A stretch of 64,000 bases of DNA from Gottfriedia endophytica (GCF_017814275.1 NZ_JAGIYQ010000001.1:281515-345514), one strand, 5' to 3'; positions 24,119 to 34,789 are shown, numbered from the stretch's first letter. Translations and numbers: made by a program. The notes: a model not told the origin generated them from the sequence alone.

Positions 24119-24571
24119 CTATTTGCTATTTAGCATCTCATCAATTAACTTTATCAAAGTGTCGTTTTTGGAACTTAAAATTTTATATTTTTTCTTACTA
24201 TTCATTTCATCTACGACTACATATCCTTTATTATTAATAACAATTGAATAATTGCTCGAATTATGAACTATTACAATATCAAACGCGTTTGTTTGACTTT
24301 GTATATTCGTCTCACCAAAAACTCTTTGATACTTGGTCATCTCTAACAAATTTATGAAATAATCCACTTCTTTTTCTTTAATTTCAATATTTTTAATCTC
24401 AGCATCTTTCTTTTCATCAAACCGCACAATGAAAGCTATCTTTTCTACATTTTCCAATTCAGGAAATACGTTATTTGCACTTAAAGGGCGAAAATAATAT
24501 ATTGTACCAATAATTACTATGATACAAAGAAGAAATATTATGTTCTGTATAAAATTATTTTTCTTGGTCAT
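24119..24571 (-). CDS. Membrane-anchored hypothetical protein
   Basis: A 150-residue protein with one N-terminal membrane segment (about residues 9-28, FIQNIIFLLCIIVIIGTIYY) and an extracytoplasmic domain rich in Lys and Asn, containing YFINLLEMTKYQRVFGETNI and FDIVIVHNSSNYSIVINNKG. Similar one-helix proteins are common, uncharacterised Bacillus genes. GTG at 24578-24580 lies in the ribosome site (GGGGTGAGG), so the ATG at 24569-24571 is preferred. Confidence 0.7.
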   Translation of the reverse strand: MTKKNNFIQNIIFLLCIIVIIGTIYYFRPLSANNVFPELENVEKIAFIVRFDEKKDAEIKNIEIKEKEVDYFINLLEMTKYQRVFGETNIQSQTNAFDIVIVHNSSNYSIVINNKGYVVVDEMNSKKKYKILSSKNDTLIKLIDEMLNSK

Positions 24572-24666
24572 TTTCCTCACCCCTTATGATATCAATGACA
24601 AAGAATGCCCCTAATGTTCCTTTTATTACCTTTATTATATTCCATTTAATTCCAATAAGTCCTTTG

Positions 24667-24700
24667 CTTATTGAACTATACTGCCAGTTAGTTTAATAAG
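24667..24700. repeat. Family B palindromic repeat, CTGCC variant with long tail
   Basis: CTTATTGAACTATACTGCC then AGTTAGTTTAATAAG, continuing AAAATCAACATTATACTTTA. The tail is shared with the copy at 35152, extending the homology to about 65 bp. Confidence 0.8.
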
Positions 24701-24905
24701 AAAATCAACATTATACTTTAACAGGGCTTAAAAAAAGCATTTATTTAAAAAGCGCTTTTAAACTAAATCGGTGATAATCAATAGAGTCCGTTCTTTTTCG
24801 GCGGACGAACTGTCAAACCCGTTTTCCCATAGGAGTGTCATAAATTCTCATTAATCAAACAATCTAAGGAACAACAATTATATAAATCAGGGCCTCCCAA
24901 AAACG
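24701..24905. other. Non-coding stretch upstream of the yrbG terminator
   Basis: Right end of the accessory island. It contains the family B tail and a short GTCCG/CGGAC inverted repeat (about 24787-24808); nothing else recognised. Confidence 0.5.
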
Positions 24906-24937
24906 TAAAAGGCATCCAAGATTAAATCTTTTGGATG
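24906..24937 (-). terminator. Rho-independent terminator after yrbG
   Basis: AGGCATCCAA and TTGGATGCCT arms with an A/T-rich loop, followed by TTTTACG on the minus strand. Confidence 0.85.
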
Positions 24938-24944
24938 CCTCTCT

Positions 24945-25595
24945 TTATTGATCTTTTTCATCTATAAACATTTTTCCTTTTCTAATACTACAATAAGCAA
25001 TGTGTTTTGAATCATGATACCCATGTTTTTTCAATTCTGCTAATAACCATTCTTCATCTTTCTGATATTGCTTTAAATTATCATTTTGAATAATGCCATC
25101 TAATATTAAAGGAAAAGTTAAGTCCGATTGTTCATTTTGATTTTGTGAAGGTTTCTGAAAAATTGATAACTTACCATTTGTTTCTAATATCGCATATTGG
25201 ACATCTCTTACATCTCCAATATTATTTTCATGTAGTTGTAATAGTAAGTCATCAAATGTGTAGCGCTGTTTTTTCATTTCTTTATCTAGAACTTTCCCAT
25301 TATGAATTAGAAAAACAGGCTTCCCGTCTAAAATTTTTCGAAATCTAACACTTTTTAATGATATAAATGAAAATAAAATTTGAATTAAAACTATCACGAT
25401 CATTGGATAAGTTACTTCATGTATTGGAATTTTGTGATTTTCAATACCAATCGCAGCAATTTCAGTTAACAAAATAAAAACAACTAAATCTAACAGACTA
25501 AGTTCTCCAATTTCCCTTTTTCCCATTATTCGAAAGAAAATAGCAATAGAAATGTATACAGTAACAGTTCGAATGGTCATATGTATATAATCCAT
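24945..25595 (-). CDS. yrbG: DUF421 membrane protein (YetF/YrbG family)
   Basis: A 216-residue membrane protein with three N-terminal helices, starting MDYIHMTIRTVTVYISIAIF and containing the hallmark FFRIMGKREIGELSLLDLVV, followed by the DUF421 cytoplasmic domain (GKPVFLIHNGKVLDKEMKKQ, then DDLLLQLHENNIGDVRDVQY). The molecular role of the family is unsettled. In B. subtilis yrbG sits between yrzE and spoVB; here 16 kb of accessory DNA separates it from spoVB. Confidence 0.88.
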   Translation of the reverse strand: MDYIHMTIRTVTVYISIAIFFRIMGKREIGELSLLDLVVFILLTEIAAIGIENHKIPIHEVTYPMIVIVLIQILFSFISLKSVRFRKILDGKPVFLIHNGKVLDKEMKKQRYTFDDLLLQLHENNIGDVRDVQYAILETNGKLSIFQKPSQNQNEQSDLTFPLILDGIIQNDNLKQYQKDEEWLLAELKKHGYHDSKHIAYCSIRKGKMFIDEKDQ

Positions 25596-25716
25596 TCATC
25601 TTCCCCCAATCGTTCAATTCACATAACAATAGTATCTGTATTTACTAATAAACTATTCTAAATTTTTTTCTAATGAATATGCTTGTATTAGTAGTGTACA
25701 AGGGGGGGAGAGCATA

Positions 25717-26088
25717 ATGAAAAAAACAGCCATTGCAGTTTCATATGGTGTTTTAACCATATTATTATTAATCTTATCACTTAGTCTCATTCTATCTTTT
25801 CTTTTAAAAGTAACATCTCTAACTGAATCTAGTGTAGATTTAATTGCACTAATTTTATCGTTTATCGTTATGTTTATTGGTGGATTTATAACTGGTGCAA
25901 AAGGTAAAACAAAGGGTTGGTTACTAGGACTGTTAACAAGCGTTCTCTATAGCTTTGTCGTTTTCTTAGTTCAGTACCTTGGTTATTCTAAACCATTTAG
26001 CAATCATCAAATGTTTTATCATCTGATATTCCTTGGAGTTTGTGTTATTGGCTCTATTTTCGGAGTTAACGCTAGCTCACAAAAATAA
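25717..26088 (+). CDS. yrzE: TIGR04086-family membrane protein (YrzE)
   Basis: A 123-residue protein with four predicted membrane helices and the conserved GGFITGAKGKTKGWLLGLLT turn. Matches the YrzE/TIGR04086 family, found next to yajC and yrbG in Bacillus. GGGGGGAG precedes the ATG. It is divergent from yrbG here. Function unknown. Confidence 0.83.
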   Translation: MKKTAIAVSYGVLTILLLILSLSLILSFLLKVTSLTESSVDLIALILSFIVMFIGGFITGAKGKTKGWLLGLLTSVLYSFVVFLVQYLGYSKPFSNHQMFYHLIFLGVCVIGSIFGVNASSQK

Positions 26089-26176
26089 ATTGAAATAATC
26101 CTTATTATTCCGTCTCCAACTAACTTCTTTCTTAGTATCCTGCTTTAACAAAACCTTAAAACCAATCTTTTAGAAA

Positions 26177-26401
26177 GGCTGTTTTCATTTACATTGTTGC
26201 TATTACAGAATGTGTAAGTTGATTGGAACGTAGGGACGCTCGCTTTCCTTGGGGCGTGAGCTGAGCCTCCTCGTCGCATACGCTCCTGTGGGGTCTCAGC
26301 CTTCCCGCATCTCCCACAGGAGCATGGGCATCCTTCCGTTCCAATAAACTTCTGTCATAAAGTTTGCAAAAACTAAAGCAACAATCTTTTAAAAAAGAGC
26401 C
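26177..26401 (+). repeat. Family A MITE-like repeat, long copy
   Basis: Left end GGCTGTTTTCATTTACATTG, right end CAATCTTTTAAAAAAGAGCC; stem bases AAGTTGATTGGAACG and CGTTCCAATAAACTT. It fills the convergent gap between yrzE and the chemoreceptor. TTTAGAAA occurs on both sides, but the right copy recurs in the element at 30955, so it is not proof of a target duplication. Confidence 0.85.
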
Positions 26402-26428
26402 TTTAGAAAAGATCCATTAACTAAATTA

Positions 26429-26468
26429 AAAAGGTATTGAGAATTCTAAGCTCTCAATACCTTTTTTG
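26429..26468. terminator. Bidirectional rho-independent terminator
   Basis: AAAAAGGTATTGAGA and TCTCAATACCTTTTT form a 15-bp stem with an 8-nt loop and T-runs on both strands; serves the chemoreceptor (minus) and could also stop reads from yrzE. Confidence 0.88.
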
Positions 26469-26492
26469 TATTTATAACAACTATACCGGGTC

Positions 26493-28235
26493 TTATTTAA
26501 ATTTCCCCATAAGTGATTGTAGTTCGTCTGCTATTCCTACTAAATGGTTTGTTAAAACATGAATTTCTTCCATTGAGACTAATTGTTCTTGAATAGCTGC
26601 ATTTACTTGATACGTATTTTTTGCTGATAATTTCGCTATCTCTGCTATTTCAGCTACAGATGCAGTTACTTCTTCAGAACCAGCAGACATTTCTTCAGCA
26701 GTCGCTGACATTTCATGAATTTGCTCTGTAACTCTTTCCATATCATGTAAAATTTCAACAAAATGTTCTCTCGTTTTCAGAACATCTTGTACCCCTTCTT
26801 TTACCTCAGATTTTACAAGATTGATTGATCTAACTGAAGAATCAGTTTCTACTTGCATTGCCTTTACTAATTCTCCAATTTGGTCCGCTGCATGTTTCGA
26901 TTGATCGGCTAATTTTCTCACTTCACCTGCTACAACAGCAAATCCTTTACCCTGTTCTCCTGCTCTCGCAGCTTCAATTGCAGCATTTAACGATAACAGG
27001 TTTGTTTGCTCAGATATTTCTTTAATTAATATTAAGAAATTATCTATTCCTTTAGAGTGTTGAATCAAATTTTTTATAGTATCATCGGTCGTATTTACTA
27101 CTTCTTCAATTTTATTAATTTGTCTTACTGTTTTTTCAATTGACTGTCCACCATCTTTTGCCTTATCGATTGTATGATTCGCTAATTCAGCAATTAAGTT
27201 CGAGGTTTCGGCTACTCTAACAATTCCAGTTGTATTTTCCTCTAATGCGCTTGCACTGTTTTCTACTGAGTTGACTTGTTGGTCTGATCCGCTTGCTACT
27301 TCCTGAATAGCCTGTGTTATCTCATAATTCTTTTTAGCTGTTTCATCTGCATTATTAGCCAATTTCTCTGATGATGAAACGACTAGATTTGTCGTTTCTG
27401 ATACTTTCCCTAAAATTTCTTGCATAGTAGAAACCATTTGTTTAAATTGAATGAATAAGATTCCAATTTCATCAGAAGATTTAATTGAATTCGTTCTAAG
27501 GCTTTCTTCGGCCAGACTAATATTCCCTGAAGCTATTAATTCAGCCTTTTCGGTTAAAATTTTTAATGGTTTTAGTCTATATCTTATGTATATTGAAAGA
27601 GCAATAATTCCACATAACATACTAAGTATTAAAATTATGATTAGTGTCGGACCTGTCTTCATCTCAACAACATGTGAAACTCCATTTACATATTTCGCAT
27701 CTGCATCAACACCTAATATGCCAATAACATTCCCTTCAGTATCCTTAATCGGAACAAAAGATGAAAGATAATCTCCGTACTTTTTATCATGAATAATATC
27801 CGAACTAACTGATTTCCCACTTTGAACATCTTTAATATAGTTTATAGGCGTAGCTGTAAGCTCCCCAATTGGAGATGCCTCTGCATTTTTTGGTTGTCCA
27901 TCAATTAATATGGACGGTTTTATTGAGTCACTACCTTGCATCGTGTAAACATATAAGGCACCATTTTTTATTCGATAGTCATTTAGCTGTTTTCTAATTT
28001 GCCAATAAACTTCACTTTCCGTTTTATTTTGTAAAAAGCTTTGATACAGGCTTTTATCAATTTTTGACGCAATTCTTTTAGCTGTTTGAACATTTATTTC
28101 TTTCATCGTTTCTTGACTAGACTTTGAAATGTTATCGTACAAAAAAACGATGGATATGACTGTTAGCAGTATCATAATTAGTGAAGAAAATAAAACAATT
28201 TTGACAGATAAGCTTGATTTCTTTTGATTACGCAC
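26493..28235 (-). CDS. Methyl-accepting chemotaxis protein
   Basis: Transmembrane chemoreceptor feeding the CheA-CheW pathway. From the preferred start it has TM1 near residues 13-33, an extracytoplasmic sensor of about 150 residues with a Cache-like pattern ([20 protein letters not shown], then [16 protein letters not shown]), TM2, HAMP, and a long signalling domain whose hairpin tip reads [20 protein letters not shown] then [19 protein letters not shown]. Start: the ATG at 28265 lies on top of its ribosome site, whereas a GTG at 28233-28235 follows GAAGGTGAT. 580 aa. The ligand is unknown. Confidence 0.92.
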   Translation of the reverse strand: MRNQKKSSLSVKIVLFSSLIMILLTVISIVFLYDNISKSSQETMKEINVQTAKRIASKIDKSLYQSFLQNKTESEVYWQIRKQLNDYRIKNGALYVYTMQGSDSIKPSILIDGQPKNAEASPIGELTATPINYIKDVQSGKSVSSDIIHDKKYGDYLSSFVPIKDTEGNVIGILGVDADAKYVNGVSHVVEMKTGPTLIIILILSMLCGIIALSIYIRYRLKPLKILTEKAELIASGNISLAEESLRTNSIKSSDEIGILFIQFKQMVSTMQEILGKVSETTNLVVSSSEKLANNADETAKKNYEITQAIQEVASGSDQQVNSVENSASALEENTTGIVRVAETSNLIAELANHTIDKAKDGGQSIEKTVRQINKIEEVVNTTDDTIKNLIQHSKGIDNFLILIKEISEQTNLLSLNAAIEAARAGEQGKGFAVVAGEVRKLADQSKHAADQIGELVKAMQVETDSSVRSINLVKSEVKEGVQDVLKTREHFVEILHDMERVTEQIHEMSATAEEMSAGSEEVTASVAEIAEIAKLSAKNTYQVNAAIQEQLVSMEEIHVLTNHLVGIADELQSLMGKFK

Positions 28236-28341
28236 CAAATCACCTTCAGAATTATTTTTAATCATCCCTTATATCGGACTATTTAAAAATCATTAAGTAG
28301 GTAATTTTTTCTATTTTTAAATAATATCGAAAATGCAGAAA

Positions 28342-28392
28342 ACAAAATAACCTGGATCATAGACTTGCTAAGCTTGTCTACAATCCAGGTTA
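28342..28392 (-). terminator. Terminator after yajC
   Basis: TAACCTGGAT (28348-28357) pairs with ATCCAGGTTA (28383-28392), with an inner ATAGAC/GTCTA stem; then TTTTG on the minus strand. Confidence 0.78.
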
Positions 28393-28422
28393 ATTTCATT
28401 CAAAATGAATTAAATTAAACGA

Positions 28423-28707
28423 TTATTTTGCTTCTGCTTCATTTTTTGTTTTTGATTCACGAATTGCATTACGATCAAAAACAAGTTTTGAACCATCAGT
28501 TGATTTTAAAGTAAATGTTCCTTGTTCTTCGTTTACTGAATCAATGATTCCATGGAAACCACCAATTGTAACAACTTGATCACCCTTTTTAAGCGAAGAT
28601 TGCATTGATGCAGTCGCTTTTTGACGTTTTTGTTGTGGGCGTATTAATAAAAAGTAGAAAATCACAACCATTAATACTAATGGTAATAAATTCATCAATC
28701 CTGACAT
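28423..28707 (-). CDS. yajC: Preprotein translocase subunit YajC
   Basis: A 94-residue single-pass membrane protein: helix MNLLPLVLMVVIFYFLLIRP (about 5-22), then the hallmark RPQQKRQKATASMQSSLKKG and a beta-rich cytoplasmic tail. YajC associates with SecDF in the Sec holotranslocon. GGAAGG precedes the ATG. Last gene of the ruvA-ruvB-queA-tgt-yajC string (B. subtilis yrbF position). Confidence 0.93.
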   Translation of the reverse strand: MSGLMNLLPLVLMVVIFYFLLIRPQQKRQKATASMQSSLKKGDQVVTIGGFHGIIDSVNEEQGTFTLKSTDGSKLVFDRNAIRESKTKNEAEAK

Positions 28708-28727
28708 TTCTTATACATCCTTCCAAA

Positions 28728-29885
<1,158 letters not shown>

Positions 29886-29888
29886 TCA

Positions 29889-30917
29889 CTAAATTAGTAG
29901 CATCGCATCTCCAAAACTAAAGAAACGATATCTTTCTGTTACAGCTTCTTCGTATGCTTTTAAAACATTTTCTCTACCAGCAAGCGAACTAATTAACATG
30001 ATCAATGTTGATTTAGGTAAATGGAAGTTAGTAATCATCCCATCAATCCCTTTAAATTCATACCCAGGATAGATGAAGATAGACGTCCAACCACTGCTCC
30101 CTATGAATTTACCATCATTTGCTGAAGCAATTGTTTCCACCGTACGTGTAGATGTTGTCCCAACTGTTATTATACGTCCTCCAGCTGCCTTTACAGTATT
30201 TAACAGCTGTGCTGTCTCATCAGACATATAGTAATATTCAGAGTGCATATCATGTTCTTCAATTTTATCTACACTTACTGGACGGAATGTACCTAGTCCA
30301 ACATGTAATGTAATAAACGCTAGCTTTACACCTTTTTGCTTCACTTTCTCTAATAGTTTTTCAGTAAAATGAAGGCCTGCTGTAGGTGCTGCTGCTGAAC
30401 CAATTTCTTTCGCAAAGACAGTTTGGTAACGATCCTTATCATCCAGCTTCTCTTTAATATAAGGAGGTAAAGGCATTTCACCAAGTTGATCAAGAATTTC
30501 ATAAAAAATCCCATCATAATGAAACTTTAGCTTTCTGCCTCCCTGTTCGCCAATTCCAACACACTCAGCCTTTAATCGACCATCTCCAAAAGAGATGACT
30601 GAGCCAATCTTCACTCTTTTAGCAGGTTTAACAAGCGTTTCCCACTCATCTTTTTCTTCTTGTTTCAGTAGAAGTACTTCGATTTGTGCTCCTGTATCTT
30701 CTTTTTCTCCAAAAAGACGCGCTGGCATAACCTTTGTTTCATTTAAAACTAAACAATCACCAGGTTGTAAGTAGTCAAGAATGTCTGGAAAGTGCTTATG
30801 CTCTACTTCTCCAGTTTTTTTATTTAATACCATAAGTCTTGATGCTTCACGGTCTAGTAGAGGTGTTTGTGCTATCAATTCTTCTGGTAAATGAAAATCA
30901 AATAAATTTAAATCCAC
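29889..30917 (-). CDS. queA: S-adenosylmethionine:tRNA ribosyltransferase-isomerase
   Basis: Transfers and isomerises the ribosyl group of SAM to make epoxyqueuosine on tRNA. 342 aa from the chosen GTG. The N-terminus [20 protein letters not shown] and the segments [14 protein letters not shown] and [17 protein letters not shown] are family hallmarks. A GTG at 30924-30926 lies within the ribosome site AGGTGAAC; the GTG at 30915-30917 is properly spaced and matches the known N-terminus. A family A repeat lies just upstream, separating it from ruvB. Confidence 0.95.
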   Translation of the reverse strand: MDLNLFDFHLPEELIAQTPLLDREASRLMVLNKKTGEVEHKHFPDILDYLQPGDCLVLNETKVMPARLFGEKEDTGAQIEVLLLKQEEKDEWETLVKPAKRVKIGSVISFGDGRLKAECVGIGEQGGRKLKFHYDGIFYEILDQLGEMPLPPYIKEKLDDKDRYQTVFAKEIGSAAAPTAGLHFTEKLLEKVKQKGVKLAFITLHVGLGTFRPVSVDKIEEHDMHSEYYYMSDETAQLLNTVKAAGGRIITVGTTSTRTVETIASANDGKFIGSSGWTSIFIYPGYEFKGIDGMITNFHLPKSTLIMLISSLAGRENVLKAYEEAVTERYRFFSFGDAMLLI

Positions 30918-30954
30918 ATTGTTCACCTATTTCTGTGTTTACAATTTTTGTTTT

Positions 30955-31193
30955 GGCTGTTTTCGTACATATTGTTGCTATTTTAGTATGTGTAAGTTGA
31001 TTTCCATTCCAGGATGCTCGCTTTCCTAGGGGCGTGAGCTGAGCCTCCTCGTCGCATACGCTCCTGTGGGGTCTCAGCCTTCCCGCATTTCCCACAGGAG
31101 TCGAGCAACCTTCCATTCCAATCAACTTCTGTCTTAAAAGTTACAATACCTAAAAGCAACTATTCTTTTAAAAAGAGCTTTTAGAAAATAGCC
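30955..31193 (+). repeat. Family A MITE-like repeat, long copy
   Basis: Left end GGCTGTTTTCGTACATATTG; right end AACTATTCTTTTAAAAAGAG and then TTTTAGAAAATAGCC. It begins about 40 bp upstream of queA, so it lies in the queA leader/promoter region. Confidence 0.85.
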
Positions 31194-31217
31194 TTTTTTA
31201 AGTAGTTTACTTTTTTA

Positions 31218-31285
31218 CTGTCTAGCTCCAACGAATATCCCCTCGGTCATTTCACAACAAGCAAGTCGTTTCCGCTTTTCTATTT
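31218..31285 (-). repeat. Family C repeat, shortened single copy
   Basis: On the minus strand: GAAAAGCGGAAACGACTTGC, then TTGTGAAATGACCGAGGGGA, then GGAGCTAGACAG, matching the ends of the tandem units at 63699-64000 but lacking the hairpin arm in the middle. Confidence 0.65.
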
Positions 31286-31480
31286 TCCTCTTCCAAAAAA
31301 CGAAAATAGTAACGATAGGATAATGCTAATAATGATGCATGTTACGATTGGGAAGTAGAAAGTGAAGTTTCCTTTTTTGATCAGGATGTCCCCAGGTAAT
31401 TTTCCTATTAATTTTAATAGAATACCGATTATAAGTAAAATAGCACCTAATGTGATGAGGATCTTAGAAAGATCCATCAT
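31280..31480 (-). CDS. DUF2905 small membrane protein
   Basis: A 66-residue protein with two helices and the DUF2905 signature [20 protein letters not shown] between them. Its ATG overlaps the ruvB stop (ATGA), indicating translational coupling. Function unknown; commonly located after ruvB in Bacillaceae. Confidence 0.85.
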   Translation of the reverse strand: MMDLSKILITLGAILLIIGILLKLIGKLPGDILIKKGNFTFYFPIVTCIIISIILSLLFSFFGRGK

Positions 31481-32478
31481 GTGTTTGGTACTTCTAGTTT
31501 AAAATGTTTATATGTTAAATCTGTTACAATACGTCCTCTTGGTGTTCGTTGGATAAACCCTATTTGTAATAAATATGGCTCATATACATCCTCAATTGTT
31601 TGTGATTCTTCCCCAATTGAAGCTGCAATTGTATCAATCCCAACAGGACCTCCACGAAAGCGTTCAATGATTGCTAATAAAAGTTTATGATCTATGTGGT
31701 CTAATCCAACTTCATCTACTTGCATTGCAATTAATGAGCTTTGTGCAATTTCAAAATCAATAAATCCGTTTCCATTAACTTGTGCAAAATCTCTTACTCG
31801 GCGAAGTAAGCGGTTTGCTATACGAGGTGTTCCTCTTGAACGCCTTGCTATTTCTAATGCTGCTGACTTTTCAATTCCCATCTCAAACAGTTCAGCTGTT
31901 CGAGTGACAATTAGAGCTAACTGTTCTACCGTATAAAACTCTAATCGATTCAATACTCCAAAACGATCCCTTAACGGTGCAGATAATAGCCCTGCTCTCG
32001 TTGTAGCTCCGATTAATGTAAATGGAGGTAGGTCAATACGAACTGAACGAGCAGTTGCATCTTTTCCAATTACAATATCAAAAAAGAAATCTTCCATTGC
32101 TGGATATAAAACTTCCTCGATTGTTCTTGGAAGACGATGAATTTCATCAATAAATAGCACATCACCCGGTTGAAGAGATGTTAAGATGGCAGCTAAATCT
32201 CCTGGTCTTTCAATAGCAGGACCAGAAGTTGTTTTAAAGCCAACCCCTAACTCATTTGCTATGATCGCAGCAAGAGTTGTTTTCCCTAAACCTGGAGGCC
32301 CATAAAGAAGAACATGATCTAATGATTCATTTCGCATTTTTGCAGCTTCAATAAATACTTGCAAGTTCTTTTTAACTTTATCTTGCCCAATATATTCTCT
32401 TAATGATTGTGGTCGCAGGGATAGTTCACTATCAAATTCTTCCCCATGACTCTCACTTGAAAGAATTCGGTCATCCAT
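31477..32478 (-). CDS. ruvB: Holliday junction branch migration ATPase RuvB
   Basis: AAA+ motor that, with RuvA, drives branch migration of Holliday junctions. 333 aa. Walker [10 protein letters not shown], Walker B DEIHRLP, sensor and arginine-finger region [12 protein letters not shown], winged helix at the C-terminus ([16 protein letters not shown]). The frame opens at GTG 32487, but that codon is inside the ribosome site (AGAGGTGAG); the ATG at 32476-32478 gives MDDRILSSE, the normal start. It follows ruvA by 5 bp. Confidence 0.97.
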   Translation of the reverse strand: MDDRILSSESHGEEFDSELSLRPQSLREYIGQDKVKKNLQVFIEAAKMRNESLDHVLLYGPPGLGKTTLAAIIANELGVGFKTTSGPAIERPGDLAAILTSLQPGDVLFIDEIHRLPRTIEEVLYPAMEDFFFDIVIGKDATARSVRIDLPPFTLIGATTRAGLLSAPLRDRFGVLNRLEFYTVEQLALIVTRTAELFEMGIEKSAALEIARRSRGTPRIANRLLRRVRDFAQVNGNGFIDFEIAQSSLIAMQVDEVGLDHIDHKLLLAIIERFRGGPVGIDTIAASIGEESQTIEDVYEPYLLQIGFIQRTPRGRIVTDLTYKHFKLEVPNT

Positions 32479-32483
32479 TCTAC

Positions 32484-33101
32484 TCACCTCTTAGCCTGCA
32501 AAAGTAATTGAAGAGCTTTTTTAATATACTCATCTGTAGATAATTGCTCTGCCTGTAGAGTAGGAATAATTTTCTTTACTTCTTTCTCTGCATATCCTAG
32601 TGCTTGCAGTGCCTCAAGCGCATCTTCTAAAGACGCTTTTGATGTATCTTTTTGTTCTAATGCATCCAGATCTGTAAATAAATCAACTTGCACAGCTCCA
32701 AATACTTTCTCTAGCTTTCCTTTTAAATCTAAAATCATTTGCCTTGCTGTTTTTTTTCCTACTCCAGGGAATTTGGTTAAAAATACTTCATCTTCTTCTT
32801 CAATCGCACGTACAACCTTATTTGGTTCTCCTGTCGCAACGATTGCTAAAGCACCTTTTGGACCAATTCCAGACACATTCAGTAGTTTCTGAAAAAGCAG
32901 TCTTTCATCAAACGTTTTAAATCCATATAACATCATTATATCTTCACGCACATACAAATGCGTATATACTTTTACTTGTTCTTGAGATGGTCTAAATACA
33001 AAAGGATTTGGGGTGTAAATTTGATAGCCCAATCCATTATGATTTATAACAACATACTCAGGGCCAACCCAATCAACTTGTCCAATAATATATTCGTACA
33101 C
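32484..33101 (-). CDS. ruvA: Holliday junction DNA-binding subunit RuvA
   Basis: Tetrameric junction-binding partner of RuvB. 205 aa from GTG at 33099-33101 (ribosome site GGGGAG six bases upstream); the longer frame to 33131 lacks support. N-terminal OB fold [20 protein letters not shown], HhH motifs [20 protein letters not shown] and [20 protein letters not shown], and the flexible C-terminal RuvB-binding domain. Cotranscribed with ruvB. Confidence 0.96.
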   Translation of the reverse strand: MYEYIIGQVDWVGPEYVVINHNGLGYQIYTPNPFVFRPSQEQVKVYTHLYVREDIMMLYGFKTFDERLLFQKLLNVSGIGPKGALAIVATGEPNKVVRAIEEEDEVFLTKFPGVGKKTARQMILDLKGKLEKVFGAVQVDLFTDLDALEQKDTSKASLEDALEALQALGYAEKEVKKIIPTLQAEQLSTDEYIKKALQLLLQAKR

Positions 33102-33219
33102 AGCGCTCTCCCCTTTTTCCGTAGATACCATTTTACCATAACTATAAGAAGGAAAAAAACTGCTTCATATCGAAAACATTAATTTCTCAACTAAATATAT
33201 CCATTAAGGAGAAACTACT

Positions 33220-33777
33220 ATGTACATATTTCCAACTTTAGAAACAGAGCGTTTGATTCTACGTGAAATCACAGCAACAGACTTAAATAGTTTATTTGAA
33301 TTTTTGTCTCGAGAAGATGTGACTCGATATTATGGAATGGACGCTTTGACAAACTCAAGCCAGGTTCTTGATTTAATTAATTTGTTTAAGGAAAATTTCC
33401 AAGCACAAAGAGGATTCAGGTGGGGAATTGCTTTAAAAGAAAATGGCAAATTAATTGGAACATGTGGATTTAATGTCTTCGCCCCTAAAAATAACCGTAC
33501 TGAAATTGGTTACGAACTACATCCGGATTATTGGCGAAAAGGTTATGTAAAAGAAGCTATTTCAACAATTATCACTTATGGTTTTGAAAAGCTTAATTTA
33601 AATCGTATTGGTGCAATTGTTTACCCTGAAAATATCGCATCTATTTCACTATTAACAAATTTAGGGTTTTCTAAGGAAGGAATATTGAGAAAATATATCG
33701 TCCAAGGAAACACTGCACATGATACTTTTGTTTTATCAATCTTAAAAGAAGAATGGCAAATGAAAGAGGACGTGTAA
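33220..33777 (+). CDS. GNAT-family acetyltransferase, RimJ/RimL type
   Basis: A 185-residue acetyl-CoA-dependent N-acetyltransferase. LETERLILREITATDL at the N-terminus, acetyl-CoA loop YELHPDYWRKGYVKEAISTI and ERLNLNRIGAIVYPEN-like strand plus SISLLTNLGFSKEG are typical of the RimJ/RimL group (Acetyltransf_3). AAGGAG precedes the ATG. It is inserted on the opposite strand between ruvA and bofC, which are neighbours in B. subtilis. The target is unknown. Confidence 0.88.
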   Translation: MYIFPTLETERLILREITATDLNSLFEFLSREDVTRYYGMDALTNSSQVLDLINLFKENFQAQRGFRWGIALKENGKLIGTCGFNVFAPKNNRTEIGYELHPDYWRKGYVKEAISTIITYGFEKLNLNRIGAIVYPENIASISLLTNLGFSKEGILRKYIVQGNTAHDTFVLSILKEEWQMKEDV

Positions 33778-33798
33778 ATACATGTCCTCTAGTTTTTT
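33765..33798 (+). terminator. Terminator overlapping the acetyltransferase stop
   Basis: AGAGGACGTGT and ACATGTCCTCT pair (one mismatch) around AAAT, then AGTTTTTT. The stop codon lies in the stem; the same hairpin lies between convergent bofC and this gene. Confidence 0.82.
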
Positions 33799-34313
33799 AA
33801 AGCATATTGTTTTAAGTCATGTAAAATTTTTTCATAATGTTTTTTTGTTTTGACACGAATTCCTCTCTTTAATTGATTTTGCCTGTAAACCTCTAATTTA
33901 GTTGTATCAATTTGAAAGAACGAATCAATTATATTATTTGATTTTGGAAATCCAATGTACAAATTTAACATTCCGTCATTTGAAATCCCTATATATCCAT
34001 GCGATTTTAGACTTGGTGAAAGATCATCAAATTTTTTTAATAATACAATTTCATTCTTATTTTCTTCAACAACTTGCCAATCAGAAAATTGTTTTTTTAC
34101 ATCTGCATTTGTTTTATGTTGATTTAAATAAATTTCTTCTAAAACTTCACCATTAACATAGACCCGATGAAGAATTACTGTCAATTTCTGTATCGTAGAC
34201 ACTGAATATTGTTCATTATTCTTTGTATGTTTAGTAGTAGAAAAAACTTTTCCATCATTAGCAAAAAAGAGTACTAATAAAACACTCAATATAGACGCTA
34301 TGCGAATATACAT
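33789..34313 (-). CDS. bofC: Forespore intercompartmental-signalling protein BofC
   Basis: Forespore-made, exported to the intermembrane space; in B. subtilis BofC restrains the SpoIVB protease and thereby pro-sigma-K processing. 174 aa with N-terminal signal/anchor MYIRIASILSVLLVLFFAND. Family segments: LTVILHRVYVNGEVLEEIYL, FDDLSPSLKSHGYIGISNDG, FFQIDTTKLEVYRQNQLKRG then IRVKTKKHYEKIL. The frame opens at 34364, but the ATG at 34311-34313, six bases after GAGGTG, is the supported start. Its pathway partners SpoIVFA/FB are encoded at 54.5-56.1 kb. Confidence 0.92.
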   Translation of the reverse strand: MYIRIASILSVLLVLFFANDGKVFSTTKHTKNNEQYSVSTIQKLTVILHRVYVNGEVLEEIYLNQHKTNADVKKQFSDWQVVEENKNEIVLLKKFDDLSPSLKSHGYIGISNDGMLNLYIGFPKSNNIIDSFFQIDTTKLEVYRQNQLKRGIRVKTKKHYEKILHDLKQYALKN

Positions 34314-34475
34314 ACTCATCACCTCAAAAGGAGAATAGTTGTTTACTAGTACTATTCTGACCATTCAAAACCCAATTATCCATTTTTATAAAAATTAAGC
34401 TGCTTTCTTATACTGTTTAACAGTGAGTTTAGTTTGTTTTAACTAAACCTTTTTAAAAACAACAAATCTTTTTGA

Positions 34476-34673
34476 CTATTTTAGAATGTTTTAGTTGATT
34501 ACAACTCCAGGTTGCTCCCTTTCCGTGGGGCGTGAGCTGAGCCTCCTTGTCGCTATCGCTCCTGCGGGGTCTCAGCCTTCCCGCTATTCCCACAGGAGTC
34601 TCGCACCTTCCGCCCGAATCAACTTCTGTCTTTAAAGTTAAATCTAAAAGCAACAATCTTTTAGAAAAGAGCC
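34476..34673 (+). repeat. Family A MITE-like repeat, long copy with eroded left end
   Basis: The core with CCCACAGGAGTCTCGCACC and right end CAATCTTTTAGAAAAGAGCC are intact; the left GGCTGTTTTC end is not recognisable. Confidence 0.82.
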
Positions 34674-34721
34674 ATATTTTTTGAAAAGGCTCTGCTAAAT
34701 TAAAATGTTGATTTTTGAACT

Positions 34722-34752
34722 AAAAAAAAGACTGCCTAATTAGACAGCCTTT
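34722..34752 (-). terminator. Rho-independent terminator
   Basis: GGCTGTCTAATTAGGCAGTC on the minus strand folds with G-T pairs and is followed by TTTTTTTT. It ends the small membrane-protein gene at 34813. Confidence 0.72.
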
Positions 34753-34756
34753 AGAC

Positions 34757-34789
34757 CTTATGTAATTAATGCATGCGTTAGTTGAATAA
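34757..34789. repeat. Family B palindromic repeat, GCATGC variant
   Basis: CTTATGTAATTAATGCATGC then GTTAGTTGAATAA; between the stop of the small gene and its terminator. Confidence 0.75.

Noticed and set aside
9307-24700. Family B palindromes as integron attC sites with gene cassettes
   Set aside because: Some arms fit GTTRRRY loosely, but genes lie in both orientations, there is no integrase, and the palindromes are far shorter and more symmetric than attC.
9307-24700. CRISPR array
   Set aside because: The repeats are spaced irregularly by whole genes and no cas genes are present.
9104-24944. Prophage or integrative element
   Set aside because: No integrase, capsid, terminase, conjugation genes, attachment repeats or tRNA target were found.
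26169-26409. TTTAGAAA as an 8-bp target duplication of a family A copy
   Set aside because: The right-hand TTTAGAAAA also follows the copy at 30955, so it is part of the element or a second end rather than duplicated target.
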